This document shows positions 8,151-16,551 of a stretch of 64,000 nucleotides of DNA, piece by piece. The DNA is from Pseudoruegeria sp. HB172150. GTDB lineage: Bacteria; Pseudomonadota; Alphaproteobacteria; Rhodobacterales; Rhodobacteraceae. The first letter of the stretch is position 1; each line of letters begins with the position of its first letter. The position numbers and the translations under genes were made by a program. The stretch covers positions 1,612,001 to 1,676,000 of the forward strand of contig NZ_JAATNG010000001.1 of the NCBI RefSeq assembly GCF_013184805.1, given 5' to 3'. The notes below the pieces were generated by a model that saw nothing but the letters and a program-made list of their open reading frames with translations, was not told the DNA's origin and did no database searches.

Positions 8151-9086
8151 TCATTCAACTCGTTGGCGGGGAATGTTTTCCCGCGTCATCCGCCGCACCT
8201 CGTTCAGCGCCTTCAGAAGCTGCGCCGCACTGGGCGACAGGGTGCGTCGGTTATGCTTGTAGACCCGAAATGTCCGCTGCCACTCGAGGTCCGGCGCGGC
8301 CAGTTGCAGCATCGTCCCGGCCTCCATTTCGTCCCGTACCAGCGGATACGGTAGCCAACAGGCCAGATCGCCGGTCATAACCGCCGCCTTCACCACCGCG
8401 ACGGACCTCGACACCACACAGGGCAGCCGAGGCTCAATACCGTGATTATGGAACCTGCGTAGCCATTCCAGGAACACCGGCGTGATCGCCGGAGGCATCG
8501 CCCAGTCCAGCCTCGCGGCGTCTTCCAACGTGACATGGTTTTCGCCGGCCAGCGGGTGACCGGCACGAATATAGGCGCCGACCCGATCCTCGAAGGTCTC
8601 CTGTGTCGCTACCCTCACGTCGTCGTCGGCATAGGTGTCGGGCGTCACCGCAAGGTCGATATCGCCCTCCTTCAGCCCGTTCAGCAGCGCATCTTCCAGC
8701 TCTTCGACCACAATGAACTGCAGGTCGGGGTGGGTGCGCCTGAGGACAGAGATCGCCTCGACCAGAAACCCGCAGGCAACGCTGCTGACCCCGCCGACGC
8801 GGACCACGCCCCGGCCCGCGCCGCGCAACTGGCTCACCGCTTCCGCCGCGCGGCCGGATTCGGCGGCGATCACCTCTGCATGAGGCAACACGGCTTCACC
8901 ATAGATCGTCGGGACAACGCCCCGCGTGGTCCGCTCGAACAGCGGCACGCCCATCTCGGCCTCCAGCCGGTTCAGGGCGCGCGTCACCGCCGGCTGGGTC
9001 AGGTTCAGGGCGCGCGCGGCACGGCCGATGCTGCCGGTTCGGGCGCATTCCATCACGATCGCGGCGGAGCGTACATCCAAAGTCAT
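8151..9086 (-). CDS. LysR-family transcriptional regulator
   Basis: A 311-residue LysR regulator. The N-terminal helix-turn-helix covers about residues 5-62 (GSIGRAARALNLTQPAVTRA), followed by a two-lobed inducer-binding domain. It is divergent from the decarboxylase-aldehyde dehydrogenase fusion, with 121 bases between starts. That arrangement is typical for LysR activators of an adjacent catabolic gene. The effector is probably the pathway substrate or an intermediate. The intergenic region contains AT-rich sequence but no operator I can define with confidence. Confidence 0.9.
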   Translation of the reverse strand: MTLDVRSAAIVMECARTGSIGRAARALNLTQPAVTRALNRLEAEMGVPLFERTTRGVVPTIYGEAVLPHAEVIAAESGRAAEAVSQLRGAGRGVVRVGGVSSVACGFLVEAISVLRRTHPDLQFIVVEELEDALLNGLKEGDIDLAVTPDTYADDDVRVATQETFEDRVGAYIRAGHPLAGENHVTLEDAARLDWAMPPAITPVFLEWLRRFHNHGIEPRLPCVVSRSVAVVKAAVMTGDLACWLPYPLVRDEMEAGTMLQLAAPDLEWQRTFRVYKHNRRTLSPSAAQLLKALNEVRRMTRENIPRQRVE

Positions 9087-9207
9087 GCAAGTATGTTATG
9101 GCTTTCGTTCGATTTTGACAATTCCGTAATGCCCATCCAGGCCGCACACTGAGGATCGTTCAGGACGGTTCAGTCATCGGATCGACCGGAACCCTGGGAG
9201 GACAGCG

Positions 9208-12200
9208 ATGAACAAGTTTTCGCCAACGGCGGCCCAAGCCGCCAGCCGGTCTCTTCTGTCGGTCACGGATGCGACCTTCGACCTGCTGCGCCGGCACGGG
9301 ATCGACCGGATCTTCGGCAATCCCGGTTCGACCGAACTGCCGATGTTCACCAACCTGCCCGAGGATATCACCTACGTTCTCGCGCTGCAGGAATCCATCG
9401 CCGTGGGTATGGCCGACGCTTATGCGCAGGTGACCGGTAACGCTACGCTGGTGAACCTTCACTCGGCGGCGGGGCTGGGGCATTCGATGGGCAACCTTTA
9501 CACCGCCATGCGCAATCGCGCGCCGGTTATCGTGACGACCGGACAGCAGAACCGCGAACTGCTTCCCGGCGATCCGTTCCTGTTCAACGAAAGCCCGGCC
9601 GAAATGCCGAAACCTGTGGTCAAGTGGGCCATCGAGCCCGCCCGCGCCGAAGACGTGCCGCGCGTGCTGGAACAGGCTTACTGGACCGCGATGGCGCCGC
9701 CGATGGGGCCGGTCCTGGTCTCGATCCCGCTGGGCGACTGGGACCACCGCGCAACACCCGTTGCCGTCCGCGACATGACCCCGCGCCTTGGCGTGGATGA
9801 GACCGCCTTAGACGAATTCGCCGCAAAGATCGACGCGGCCCGCGAACCGGTGATCGTGGTCGGCCCCGGTGTGGACCGCGACGACGGCTGGCACGCCGCC
9901 GTGGCTCTGGCAGAAAAGATACAGGCAAAGGTTTGGGTTAGCCCGGTTTCCTCACGTAGCTCGTTCCCCGAACGCCACCCGCTCTTCGCCGGATTCCTGC
10001 CCGCGAAGCAACCCGCGCTGGCCACCTGCCTCGGTGATGCCGACCTCGTGCTGGTCCTTGGCGGGCCGGTCTTTACCTATCACTTCCCGGGTCCGGCCGA
10101 ACATCTGCCCGACGGTGCCGAGCTGTGTCTCGTCACCGACGACCCACGCCAGCTTGCGGCTGCAGCGACAGGCACAGCGATGCTCGCCAATTGCCGTGCG
10201 GCGGCAGAGGCGCTCGCCGCCTATGTGAAAGGCCGCCCGCAAGCGACAGAACCTGCACGACAAATCCTGCGCGTGGAGGCCTCGGAAAAGATCACCCAGC
10301 CGTTCCTGCTGCAAACCCTTGCCGACCTGCGCGACCCGGACAGCATCATCGTCGAAGAGGCACCCACCGCCCGCGCCCCGATGCACGATCACCTGCCCAT
10401 CGAGCGCCCGCGTGGTTTCTTCACCACCGCCAGCGGCGGCCTCGGCTACGGCCTGCCTGCCGCAGTTGGTGCCGCGATGACGAAGCCGGAGAAACCGGTG
10501 ATCGCCATCATCGGCGATGGTTCCGCAATGTACTCTATTCAGGCACTCTGGTCCGCCGTCGAACATGACACCGACCTGCTGGTGATCCTGATGAACAACG
10601 GCGGCTATGGCGCTCTCAAGGGCATCGCCGGGCAGGTGCAGCCCCGCACCATCGACGGCGTGGACATCGGCCACCTGAACTTCACCCAGATCGCGCGGGC
10701 ACAGGGTTGCGCCGCCGACTATTGCGACGACCCCGCCGCGCTGCCCGACCGGCTGCGCGACATGCTGAAACGCAAGGGACCGCGTCTTCTCGAGATCGGA
10801 CTCGAAGGCGCTTCACCCCGCGAATCCATCAAGGAGGAGACTTCAATGAACGTCATGGACAAGGCCCCGTCCGGCAAGGCCGTGCGCGCGCCCGAGAAAT
10901 TCTTCATCAACGGCGAGTGGGTGAGCCCGCAGTCGAACAAGATGATCGACGTGATCTCGCCGGTCACCGAAGACCTGCTGATGCGCTACCCCGAAGCGGG
11001 AGAGGCTGACATCGACCGCGCCGTCGCCGCCGCACGAGAGGCGTTCGACAATGGCCCGTGGCCGCAGATGACCCCGCAGGGCCGCGCCCGCATGCTGCGC
11101 AAGGTCGCCGACAATATCGAGGCGCGGCTTGACGATATCGCCGAGGCCTGGACCGCCCAGGTCGGCGCGCCGATCTTTCTGACCAAGTACCTCGCGCCGC
11201 AGAACGCCACGCTGTTCCGCTACTATGCCGACCTGATCGAAAGCTACCCGATCGTCAACGAGCGCAAGCGCGACGACGGCAACATCACCCGCGTCGTGAA
11301 GGAACCGGTCGGCGTCTGCGCCGCCGTCACGCCCTGGAACGCCCCAATGGTGCTGCTCAGCTACAAGATCGCTGCGGGCCTCGCCGCCGGCTGCACCTTC
11401 GTCGCAAAGCCGTCACCGGAAACTCCGCTGGAGGCCTATATCCTCGCCGAATGCATCGAGGCGGCGGACCTGCCCAAGGGCGTCTTCAACCTCGTACCCG
11501 CAGGCCGTGAGGGCGGCGACTACCTGATCCACAAGAAGGAAATTGACAAGGTCGCCTTCACCGGATCCACCGCCGCCGGCAAGCACATCGCCGGCGTCTG
11601 CGCCGAACGCCTGGCGCGCGTGTCGCTGGAACTCGGCGGCAAATCCGCCGCGATCCTGATGCCGGACGCCGATTTCGCCGCGGCGATGCCCAGCCTGATG
11701 ATGTTCACCATGCCGATCACCGGGCAGGTCTGTTTCTCGCTGACCCGCGTTTTGGTGCCCGAGGACCGCAAGGACGAGTTCGTCGAGATGTACACGGGCG
11801 CGGTGAAGACGATCAATGTGGGCGACCCGTCGAACCCGGAAACCCAGATGGGCCCGCTGACGATGGAGCGCCAACTGGAGCGGGTGCAGGGTTACATCGC
11901 CGCCGGCCGGTCCGAGGGGGCCAAGGTGGCCTGCGGCGGCGGCCGTCCGCGCGGGCTGGACAAGGGCTGGTATGTCGAGCCGACCGTCTTCACCGACGTC
12001 ACCCCCGACATGAAGATCTTCAAGGAAGAGATCTTCGGCCCCGTCGTCTCGGTCATCACCTACAAGGATACCGAGGACGCCATCGCCAAGGCGAATGCCA
12101 CCGATTACGGTCTCGCCGGAGCGATCTTCGGCAAGGACACCGAACGCTGCTACGCGCTGGCGCGCCGCATGCTGTCGGGCAATATCACGATCAACGGCAT

Positions 12201-12318
12201 GGTCGTCGATCCGAAACAGCCCTTCGGTGGCTTCAAGCAGTCCGGCATGGGCCGCGAAGGCGGGCCGGAAGGGCTGGAAAACTACCTCGAGACCAAAGCC
12301 ATCCATCTGGTTGGCTGA
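9208..12318 (+). CDS. Benzoylformate decarboxylase-aldehyde dehydrogenase fusion
   Basis: A 1036-residue bifunctional protein. Residues 1-546 match ThDP-dependent benzoylformate decarboxylase. Residues equivalent to the Pseudomonas putida active site are present: Ser41 (NPGS), Glu62, His85 (NLHSAAG) and His292 (FTYH), plus the cofactor motif GDGS at 436-439. Residues about 547-1036 are an NAD(P) aldehyde dehydrogenase with TPWNAP, catalytic Glu808 (LELGGK) and Cys842 (GQVC). The predicted reaction is 2-ketoacid to aldehyde to acid, with possible channelling. An AAGGAGGAG site at 10831-10839, seven bases before an in-frame ATG at 10846, could also make free dehydrogenase. No stop separates the halves. 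The exact ketoacid is not known. Confidence 0.9.
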   Translation: MNKFSPTAAQAASRSLLSVTDATFDLLRRHGIDRIFGNPGSTELPMFTNLPEDITYVLALQESIAVGMADAYAQVTGNATLVNLHSAAGLGHSMGNLYTAMRNRAPVIVTTGQQNRELLPGDPFLFNESPAEMPKPVVKWAIEPARAEDVPRVLEQAYWTAMAPPMGPVLVSIPLGDWDHRATPVAVRDMTPRLGVDETALDEFAAKIDAAREPVIVVGPGVDRDDGWHAAVALAEKIQAKVWVSPVSSRSSFPERHPLFAGFLPAKQPALATCLGDADLVLVLGGPVFTYHFPGPAEHLPDGAELCLVTDDPRQLAAAATGTAMLANCRAAAEALAAYVKGRPQATEPARQILRVEASEKITQPFLLQTLADLRDPDSIIVEEAPTARAPMHDHLPIERPRGFFTTASGGLGYGLPAAVGAAMTKPEKPVIAIIGDGSAMYSIQALWSAVEHDTDLLVILMNNGGYGALKGIAGQVQPRTIDGVDIGHLNFTQIARAQGCAADYCDDPAALPDRLRDMLKRKGPRLLEIGLEGASPRESIKEETSMNVMDKAPSGKAVRAPEKFFINGEWVSPQSNKMIDVISPVTEDLLMRYPEAGEADIDRAVAAAREAFDNGPWPQMTPQGRARMLRKVADNIEARLDDIAEAWTAQVGAPIFLTKYLAPQNATLFRYYADLIESYPIVNERKRDDGNITRVVKEPVGVCAAVTPWNAPMVLLSYKIAAGLAAGCTFVAKPSPETPLEAYILAECIEAADLPKGVFNLVPAGREGGDYLIHKKEIDKVAFTGSTAAGKHIAGVCAERLARVSLELGGKSAAILMPDADFAAAMPSLMMFTMPITGQVCFSLTRVLVPEDRKDEFVEMYTGAVKTINVGDPSNPETQMGPLTMERQLERVQGYIAAGRSEGAKVACGGGRPRGLDKGWYVEPTVFTDVTPDMKIFKEEIFGPVVSVITYKDTEDAIAKANATDYGLAGAIFGKDTERCYALARRMLSGNITINGMVVDPKQPFGGFKQSGMGREGGPEGLENYLETKAIHLVG

Positions 12319-12324
12319 CACATA

Positions 12325-12356
12325 TTCCGGGGGCAAAGGGGGCTTTGCCCCCGGAA
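12325..12356. other. Perfect 14-bp palindromic hairpin in the gap before the second ThDP gene
   Basis: Arms 12325-12338 and 12343-12356 are exactly complementary, with a GGGG loop. It fills most of the 54-base gap between the fusion gene and the next gene. G-run/C-run palindromes of this kind look like dispersed REP-like elements. It has no T-run, so mRNA stabilisation is more likely than termination. Confidence 0.6.
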
Positions 12357-12372
12357 ACAGGAGCGACAAGCA

Positions 12373-14031
12373 ATGAAATTCGGTGATGCGATCGCCGAGA
12401 TCCTGAAGCGCGAAGGCGTGGACATGGTGATCGGCTACCCGGTGAATCACGTCCTGGAATACGCGGCGATCCACGACATCCGTCCAATCATCGTGCGCCA
12501 GGAACGCACCGGCCTGCACATGGCCGACGCGATCAGCCGCCTGACTTCAGGCGAAAAGCTGGGCGTCTTCGTCTGTCAGTCCGGCCCTGGGACCGAGAAC
12601 GCCTATGGTGCCGTGGCACAGGCCTACTCGGAATCCGTGCCGGTGCTGGTCATGCCCGGCGGTTATGCCCGACGTCTGGCGCATGTGGATGCCAACTACA
12701 ACGCCACCGTCTCCATGCGCGACGTGTCGAAATCGGCCGAACCGGTGAATGACACGAAGGAACTCGGCAACGTCATGCGCCGCGCCTTCTCGCGCCTGAA
12801 GAACGGACGCGGCGGCCCCTGCATCGTCGAGATCCCGAACGATATCTGGGACGATCCTACGCCGGAGGTCGATTACAAGCCGGTCCTCTCCACCCGCTAC
12901 GGCCCCGACCCGGACGCCGTGCGCGCGGCGGTCGACCTGCTGCTGGAAGCGAAACGCCCGGTGATCTACGCGGGGCAGGGGATCCACTACGCCAAGGCCT
13001 GGCCGCAGCTGAAAGAGCTCGCCGAACGCCTGTCGATCCCGGTCTGCACCTCGCTCGAAGGCAAAAGCGCCTTCCCAGAAGACCATCCGCTCGCCCTGGG
13101 CTCCGGCGGCGCGGCGTTGCCGCTGACGGTTCGACGCTTCCTCGACCGCGCCGACGTGATCTTCGGCATCGGCTGTTCCTTCACGGAAAGCGCCTTCGCC
13201 GTGCAGATGCCGAAAGCGAAGAAGAGGGTGATCCACCAGACCCTCGACCCTGATCACGTCAACAAAGACTATGAATCCGAGGTCGCACTGGTCGGCGACG
13301 CCACTCTCTCGCTTGACGCCATCCTCGCTGAACTGGAATCGCGCGGCGCCGAGCGCCGTGGCGCGATGAAGGGCATCGCCGACGAAATCCAGACAGTCCG
13401 TGCCGAGTGGATGAAGAAATGGATGCCCAAGCTCACCTCGAACCAGACCCCGTTCACGCCCTACCGCGTGCTCTGGGACCTGCAGCGGACGGTGGACGTG
13501 GCCAACACCATCATCACCCACGACGCCGGCAGCCCGCGTGATCAGCTGTCGCCGTTCTGGAACACGACCGAGCCGCTCACCTATATCGGCTGGGGCAAGA
13601 CCACCCAGTTGGGCTACGGCCTCGGCCTCGCCATGGGCGCGAAACTGGCCTGCCCGGACAAGCTCTGCATCAACGTCTGGGGTGATGCCGCGATCGGTTT
13701 TACCGGCATGGATTTCGAGACCGCTGCACGGGAACGCATCCCGATCCTCTCGATCCTGCTCAACAATGCCTCGATGGCGATGGAGCTGCCGATCATGGGC
13801 GAGTCGACGAAGAAATACCGCTCCACCGACATTTCCGGCCACTACGCTGACTTCGCCACCGCGCTCGGCGGCTTTGGTGAGCGTGTGACCGAGCTCGACC
13901 AGATCGTCCCCGCCATCAAGCGCGGCATCGCGGCGACCGAAAGAGGCCAGCCTGCGCTTCTGGAATTCATCACCAGCCAGGAACTGGAACTGTCGAAACA
14001 CCCGGCAACCGAGGTGAAACTCTACCCATGA
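12373..14031 (+). CDS. ThDP-dependent enzyme, acetolactate synthase large-subunit-like
   Basis: A 552-residue three-domain ThDP enzyme. The cofactor-activating Glu44 lies in VRQERTGLHMADA, and the Mg/ThDP motif starts at GDAAIGF (437-443) and ends near LLNN. It resembles acetolactate synthase and related 2-ketoacid carboligases. It sits in a catabolic cluster, has no regulatory small subunit, and follows another ThDP enzyme. A biosynthetic role is therefore less likely than a decarboxylase or carboligase acting on a pathway intermediate. Its stop overlaps the next gene's start (ATGA), giving tight coupling with the FAD-linked oxidase. An AGGAG precedes the ATG. Confidence 0.85.
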   Translation: MKFGDAIAEILKREGVDMVIGYPVNHVLEYAAIHDIRPIIVRQERTGLHMADAISRLTSGEKLGVFVCQSGPGTENAYGAVAQAYSESVPVLVMPGGYARRLAHVDANYNATVSMRDVSKSAEPVNDTKELGNVMRRAFSRLKNGRGGPCIVEIPNDIWDDPTPEVDYKPVLSTRYGPDPDAVRAAVDLLLEAKRPVIYAGQGIHYAKAWPQLKELAERLSIPVCTSLEGKSAFPEDHPLALGSGGAALPLTVRRFLDRADVIFGIGCSFTESAFAVQMPKAKKRVIHQTLDPDHVNKDYESEVALVGDATLSLDAILAELESRGAERRGAMKGIADEIQTVRAEWMKKWMPKLTSNQTPFTPYRVLWDLQRTVDVANTIITHDAGSPRDQLSPFWNTTEPLTYIGWGKTTQLGYGLGLAMGAKLACPDKLCINVWGDAAIGFTGMDFETAARERIPILSILLNNASMAMELPIMGESTKKYRSTDISGHYADFATALGGFGERVTELDQIVPAIKRGIAATERGQPALLEFITSQELELSKHPATEVKLYP

Positions 14032-15422
14032 CCGACACCATCGTCACCGGCGCCGAGCGCGCCATCGAGACCCTGAAACCCCTGCTCGGCGACCGCCTGG
14101 TGACCTCCGACGCGGTCCGCACCCACCACAGCCACGACACCTCTTATATGGAGCCGGTCCTGCCGGACGCCGTGGCCTTCCCGAAGACGGAAGCCGAGGT
14201 GCAGGCAATCGTGAAGGCCTGCGCCGAAAACGACGTGCCCGTCATCCCCTACGGTATCGGGTCTTCTATGGAAGGCCACACGATCCCGGTGCGTGGCGGC
14301 ATCACCATCGACACGCGCGAGATGAGCCAGATCGTCGAGATCCTGCCGGAAGACGGGCTTGCCGTCGTGCAGTCCGGTGTCACCCGCAAGCGCCTGAACG
14401 AAGAACTGCGCGCCACCGGCCTGATGTTCTCTGTCGATCCCGGCGCCGATGCCTCGCTTGGCGGCATGGCCTCCACGCGAGGCTCCGGCACCATGGCCTA
14501 TCGCTACGGCACGATGCGCGACAACGTCATGGCCCTTCGCGCCGTCACCGCCAATGCCGATGTAGTGAAAACAGGCAGCCGCGCCCGCAAATCCTCTACC
14601 GGCTACGACCTGACCCACCTTTTCGTCGGGGCAGAGGGCACGCTAGGCGTCATCACTGAACTCACCGTCCGTCTGCACCCGATCCCCGAGGCGATCTCGT
14701 CGGCTGTCTGCGCCTTCCCGGACGTGGGAAGCGCGGTTCAGGCCGTCATCATGGCGGTTCAGTACGGCATCCCTATGGCGCGCGTCGAATTCCTCGACGA
14801 GGTCGCCATCGCCAACGTCAACAACTATTCCAAGACCACGATGGAGGTCGCGCCGACCCTGCTCTTCGAATTCCACGGAACTCCCGCCTGGGCCGAGGAA
14901 CAGGCGAAGCTGGTCGAACAGATTACCCAGGAATTCGGCGGCAAGGATTTCCAGTGGTCCGCCGACGCCGACGAACGCGCGAAACTCTGGCAGGCCCGTC
15001 ACGATCTCTACTGGGCAACCAAGGCGATGCGCCCGGGCTGCGAGCTTTTCACCGCCGACATCTGTGTCCCGATCTCTCGTCTCGCCGAGGCAATCCTCGG
15101 CGCACAGCAGGGTATCCAGGGTTCCTTCCTGCAGGGCCAGATCATCGGCCATGTGGGTGACGGCAACTACCACGTCGCCTATCCGATCATGCCCGGCAAT
15201 GCCGAGGAACTGGCAGAGGCAGAGCGGCTGGCCGACAAACTGGTCGAGCACTCTCTGGAACTCGGCGGTACAGCCAGCGGCGAACACGGCATCGGTGTCG
15301 GCAAGCTGAAATTCCTGCGCGCCGAACATGGCGACGCGGCAGTAGAAGCAATGAAGGCGATCAAGCGGGCGCTCGATCCGAAAGGCATCATGAACCCCGG
15401 CAAGATGGGGCAGGAGGGGTAG
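14028..15422 (+). CDS. FAD-linked oxidase, D-2-hydroxyacid dehydrogenase (GlcD/D-lactate dehydrogenase) type
   Basis: A 464-residue flavoprotein. An N-terminal FAD-binding PCMH domain (about residues 38-215) contains VPVIPYGIGSSMEGHTIPV. A C-terminal FAD-oxidase domain carries the usual GHVGDGNYH segment and the terminal SGEHGIGVGK motif. Members oxidise D-lactate, glycolate or other 2-hydroxyacids to 2-ketoacids, passing electrons to a quinone or cytochrome. Here it would supply the ketoacid used by the upstream benzoylformate decarboxylase domain. It overlaps the preceding gene by four bases and is the last gene of that transcript, ending eight bases before a convergent gene. Confidence 0.88.
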   Translation: MTDTIVTGAERAIETLKPLLGDRLVTSDAVRTHHSHDTSYMEPVLPDAVAFPKTEAEVQAIVKACAENDVPVIPYGIGSSMEGHTIPVRGGITIDTREMSQIVEILPEDGLAVVQSGVTRKRLNEELRATGLMFSVDPGADASLGGMASTRGSGTMAYRYGTMRDNVMALRAVTANADVVKTGSRARKSSTGYDLTHLFVGAEGTLGVITELTVRLHPIPEAISSAVCAFPDVGSAVQAVIMAVQYGIPMARVEFLDEVAIANVNNYSKTTMEVAPTLLFEFHGTPAWAEEQAKLVEQITQEFGGKDFQWSADADERAKLWQARHDLYWATKAMRPGCELFTADICVPISRLAEAILGAQQGIQGSFLQGQIIGHVGDGNYHVAYPIMPGNAEELAEAERLADKLVEHSLELGGTASGEHGIGVGKLKFLRAEHGDAAVEAMKAIKRALDPKGIMNPGKMGQEG

Positions 15423-15430
15423 AGATCCGG

Positions 15431-16288
15431 TCAGCGTGCCGCGATGGCGCGTACCAACTCCGCGATTTCCTCGAAACTGTCCTCTTGCAGGAAATGCTTG
15501 CCCGCAACTTCGTGCCAGTTCTCGACCCCAAGCGCCGCACACACAGCCGGTGCATAGCGGGTCATGCGCAAAGTCGGATCGTCCCGGCCCCAGACGACCT
15601 GCGCCGGATAGGTCCGCGCCGCCAGCGCCGCCTTGATGCGTGCCTCGAAAGCCTCTGTCCGCTCGAACCCGCGCATGATCCGGCAGAACGCCCGGCCGCC
15701 GTCGCCCATCCGCAACAGCGCACCATACGCCATGATCTCTGCCCGCGTCGGCGTTGGTCCGGTACCCGCAAAGCGCATCAGCCCTAGGAACACCGGCGTC
15801 TGCGCCATCGCCGTCCACACAGGGCCGATCAACGGCAGGGCAAACGGCTCCATCATCCATGGTCGCGCAAAACTGGCCACATCCACCATCGTGTTGAGTG
15901 CGGTCAGCGACAGGATCCGCTCCGGCCCGCGTTCGGCCAGATCGAACCCGATCGGCCCGCCGATATCGTGGACAACGAGATGAAAACGTCCGATTCCGGC
16001 GGCCTCCAGCGCTGCTTCGGTCCAGCGCGCTAGCCCTGACCAGGAATAGTCGAAATCATCCGGCCGGTCCGCGAACCCCAGCCCCGGAAAATCGAACGTC
16101 ACACCCTGAAGCCGCCGCGCCGCGAGGGCCGGCAACACCTTGCGATAGAGAAACCCCGAGGACGGAACGCCGTGCAGGCAGACGACGGGCTCGCCGTCGC
16201 CTATCCGCCAAATCAGGGTGTCAGCCCCCGTAACGGAAAGACGGGTGCCCTGTGCCTTCCAGCCAGCGAGTATGTCCCGAGGCGTCAT
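15431..16288 (-). CDS. Alpha/beta hydrolase, haloalkane dehalogenase-like
   Basis: A 285-residue alpha/beta-hydrolase. The oxyanion motif HGVPSS is at 39-44. The nucleophile elbow reads VVHDIGGP with Asp108, as in haloalkane dehalogenases and epoxide hydrolases rather than serine esterases. The catalytic His lies near the C-terminus (VAGKHFLQED). An Asp nucleophile suggests hydrolysis of an alkyl halide, fluoroacetate-like compound, or epoxide; the substrate cannot be decided from sequence. It is divergent from tctAB, and the ATGTATACAT palindrome lies between them, so both may be controlled together. The start is supported by family length. Confidence 0.85.
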   Translation of the reverse strand: MTPRDILAGWKAQGTRLSVTGADTLIWRIGDGEPVVCLHGVPSSGFLYRKVLPALAARRLQGVTFDFPGLGFADRPDDFDYSWSGLARWTEAALEAAGIGRFHLVVHDIGGPIGFDLAERGPERILSLTALNTMVDVASFARPWMMEPFALPLIGPVWTAMAQTPVFLGLMRFAGTGPTPTRAEIMAYGALLRMGDGGRAFCRIMRGFERTEAFEARIKAALAARTYPAQVVWGRDDPTLRMTRYAPAVCAALGVENWHEVAGKHFLQEDSFEEIAELVRAIAAR

Positions 16289-16401
16289 GACAGCCGATTC
16301 TCAAGCAAGAATGTGACGACAGCATATCCGCTGTGGGGCGCACACGGACACTCCACATGCGACGAAGAATGCCACGGGAAACCGCTAGTGCCTCTTGCGT
16401 A

Positions 16402-16411
16402 ATGTATACAT
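16402..16411. promoter_or_regulatory. Perfect palindrome ATGTATACAT upstream of leader peptide and tctAB
   Basis: This is an exact repeat of the palindrome at 5787-5796. It lies 114 bases upstream of the divergent hydrolase start and 87 bases upstream of the leader-peptide ATG. Exact sharing between the tctC and tctAB promoters suggests one regulator, probably the FCD-type GntR encoded at 7344. Confidence 0.6.
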
Positions 16412-16497
16412 TTCTGAGACATTCCTCGCGAAAGTCGGCTGGGAGAGGCGGGAATCGTGCATTCCTGAATACAGAGTCGGCACAAGGGGAGGAGCGA

Positions 16498-16551
16498 ATG
16501 CAAAACTTCGCGTTTGCATTCGGGGCCGGAGAGAGGGCCGGACCCGTATGA
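16498..16551 (+). CDS. Seventeen-residue leader peptide coupled to tctAB
   Basis: A small reading frame (MQNFAFAFGAGERAGPV) starts at an ATG with a strong AGGGGAGGAG site at 16485-16494. Its TGA overlaps the tctAB ATG (ATGA). The tctAB start itself has only a weak site (GAGAGGG), so ribosomes probably reach it by termination-reinitiation from the leader. The peptide has no recognisable function, and its role may be only translational coupling. No codon run suggests amino-acid attenuation. Confidence 0.5.
   Translation: MQNFAFAFGAGERAGPV

Noticed and set aside
10801-10860. Possible frameshift or assembly error joining the decarboxylase and dehydrogenase genes
   Set aside because: The reading frame is continuous with no stop and both halves align at full length. 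A fusion is the simplest reading, though resequencing is listed as the decisive check.
16395-16547. Upstream extension of TctA-TctB by 51 codons
   Set aside because: The added residues are charged, not membrane-like, and lack a ribosome site at the first codon. The ATG at 16548 fits the family start.
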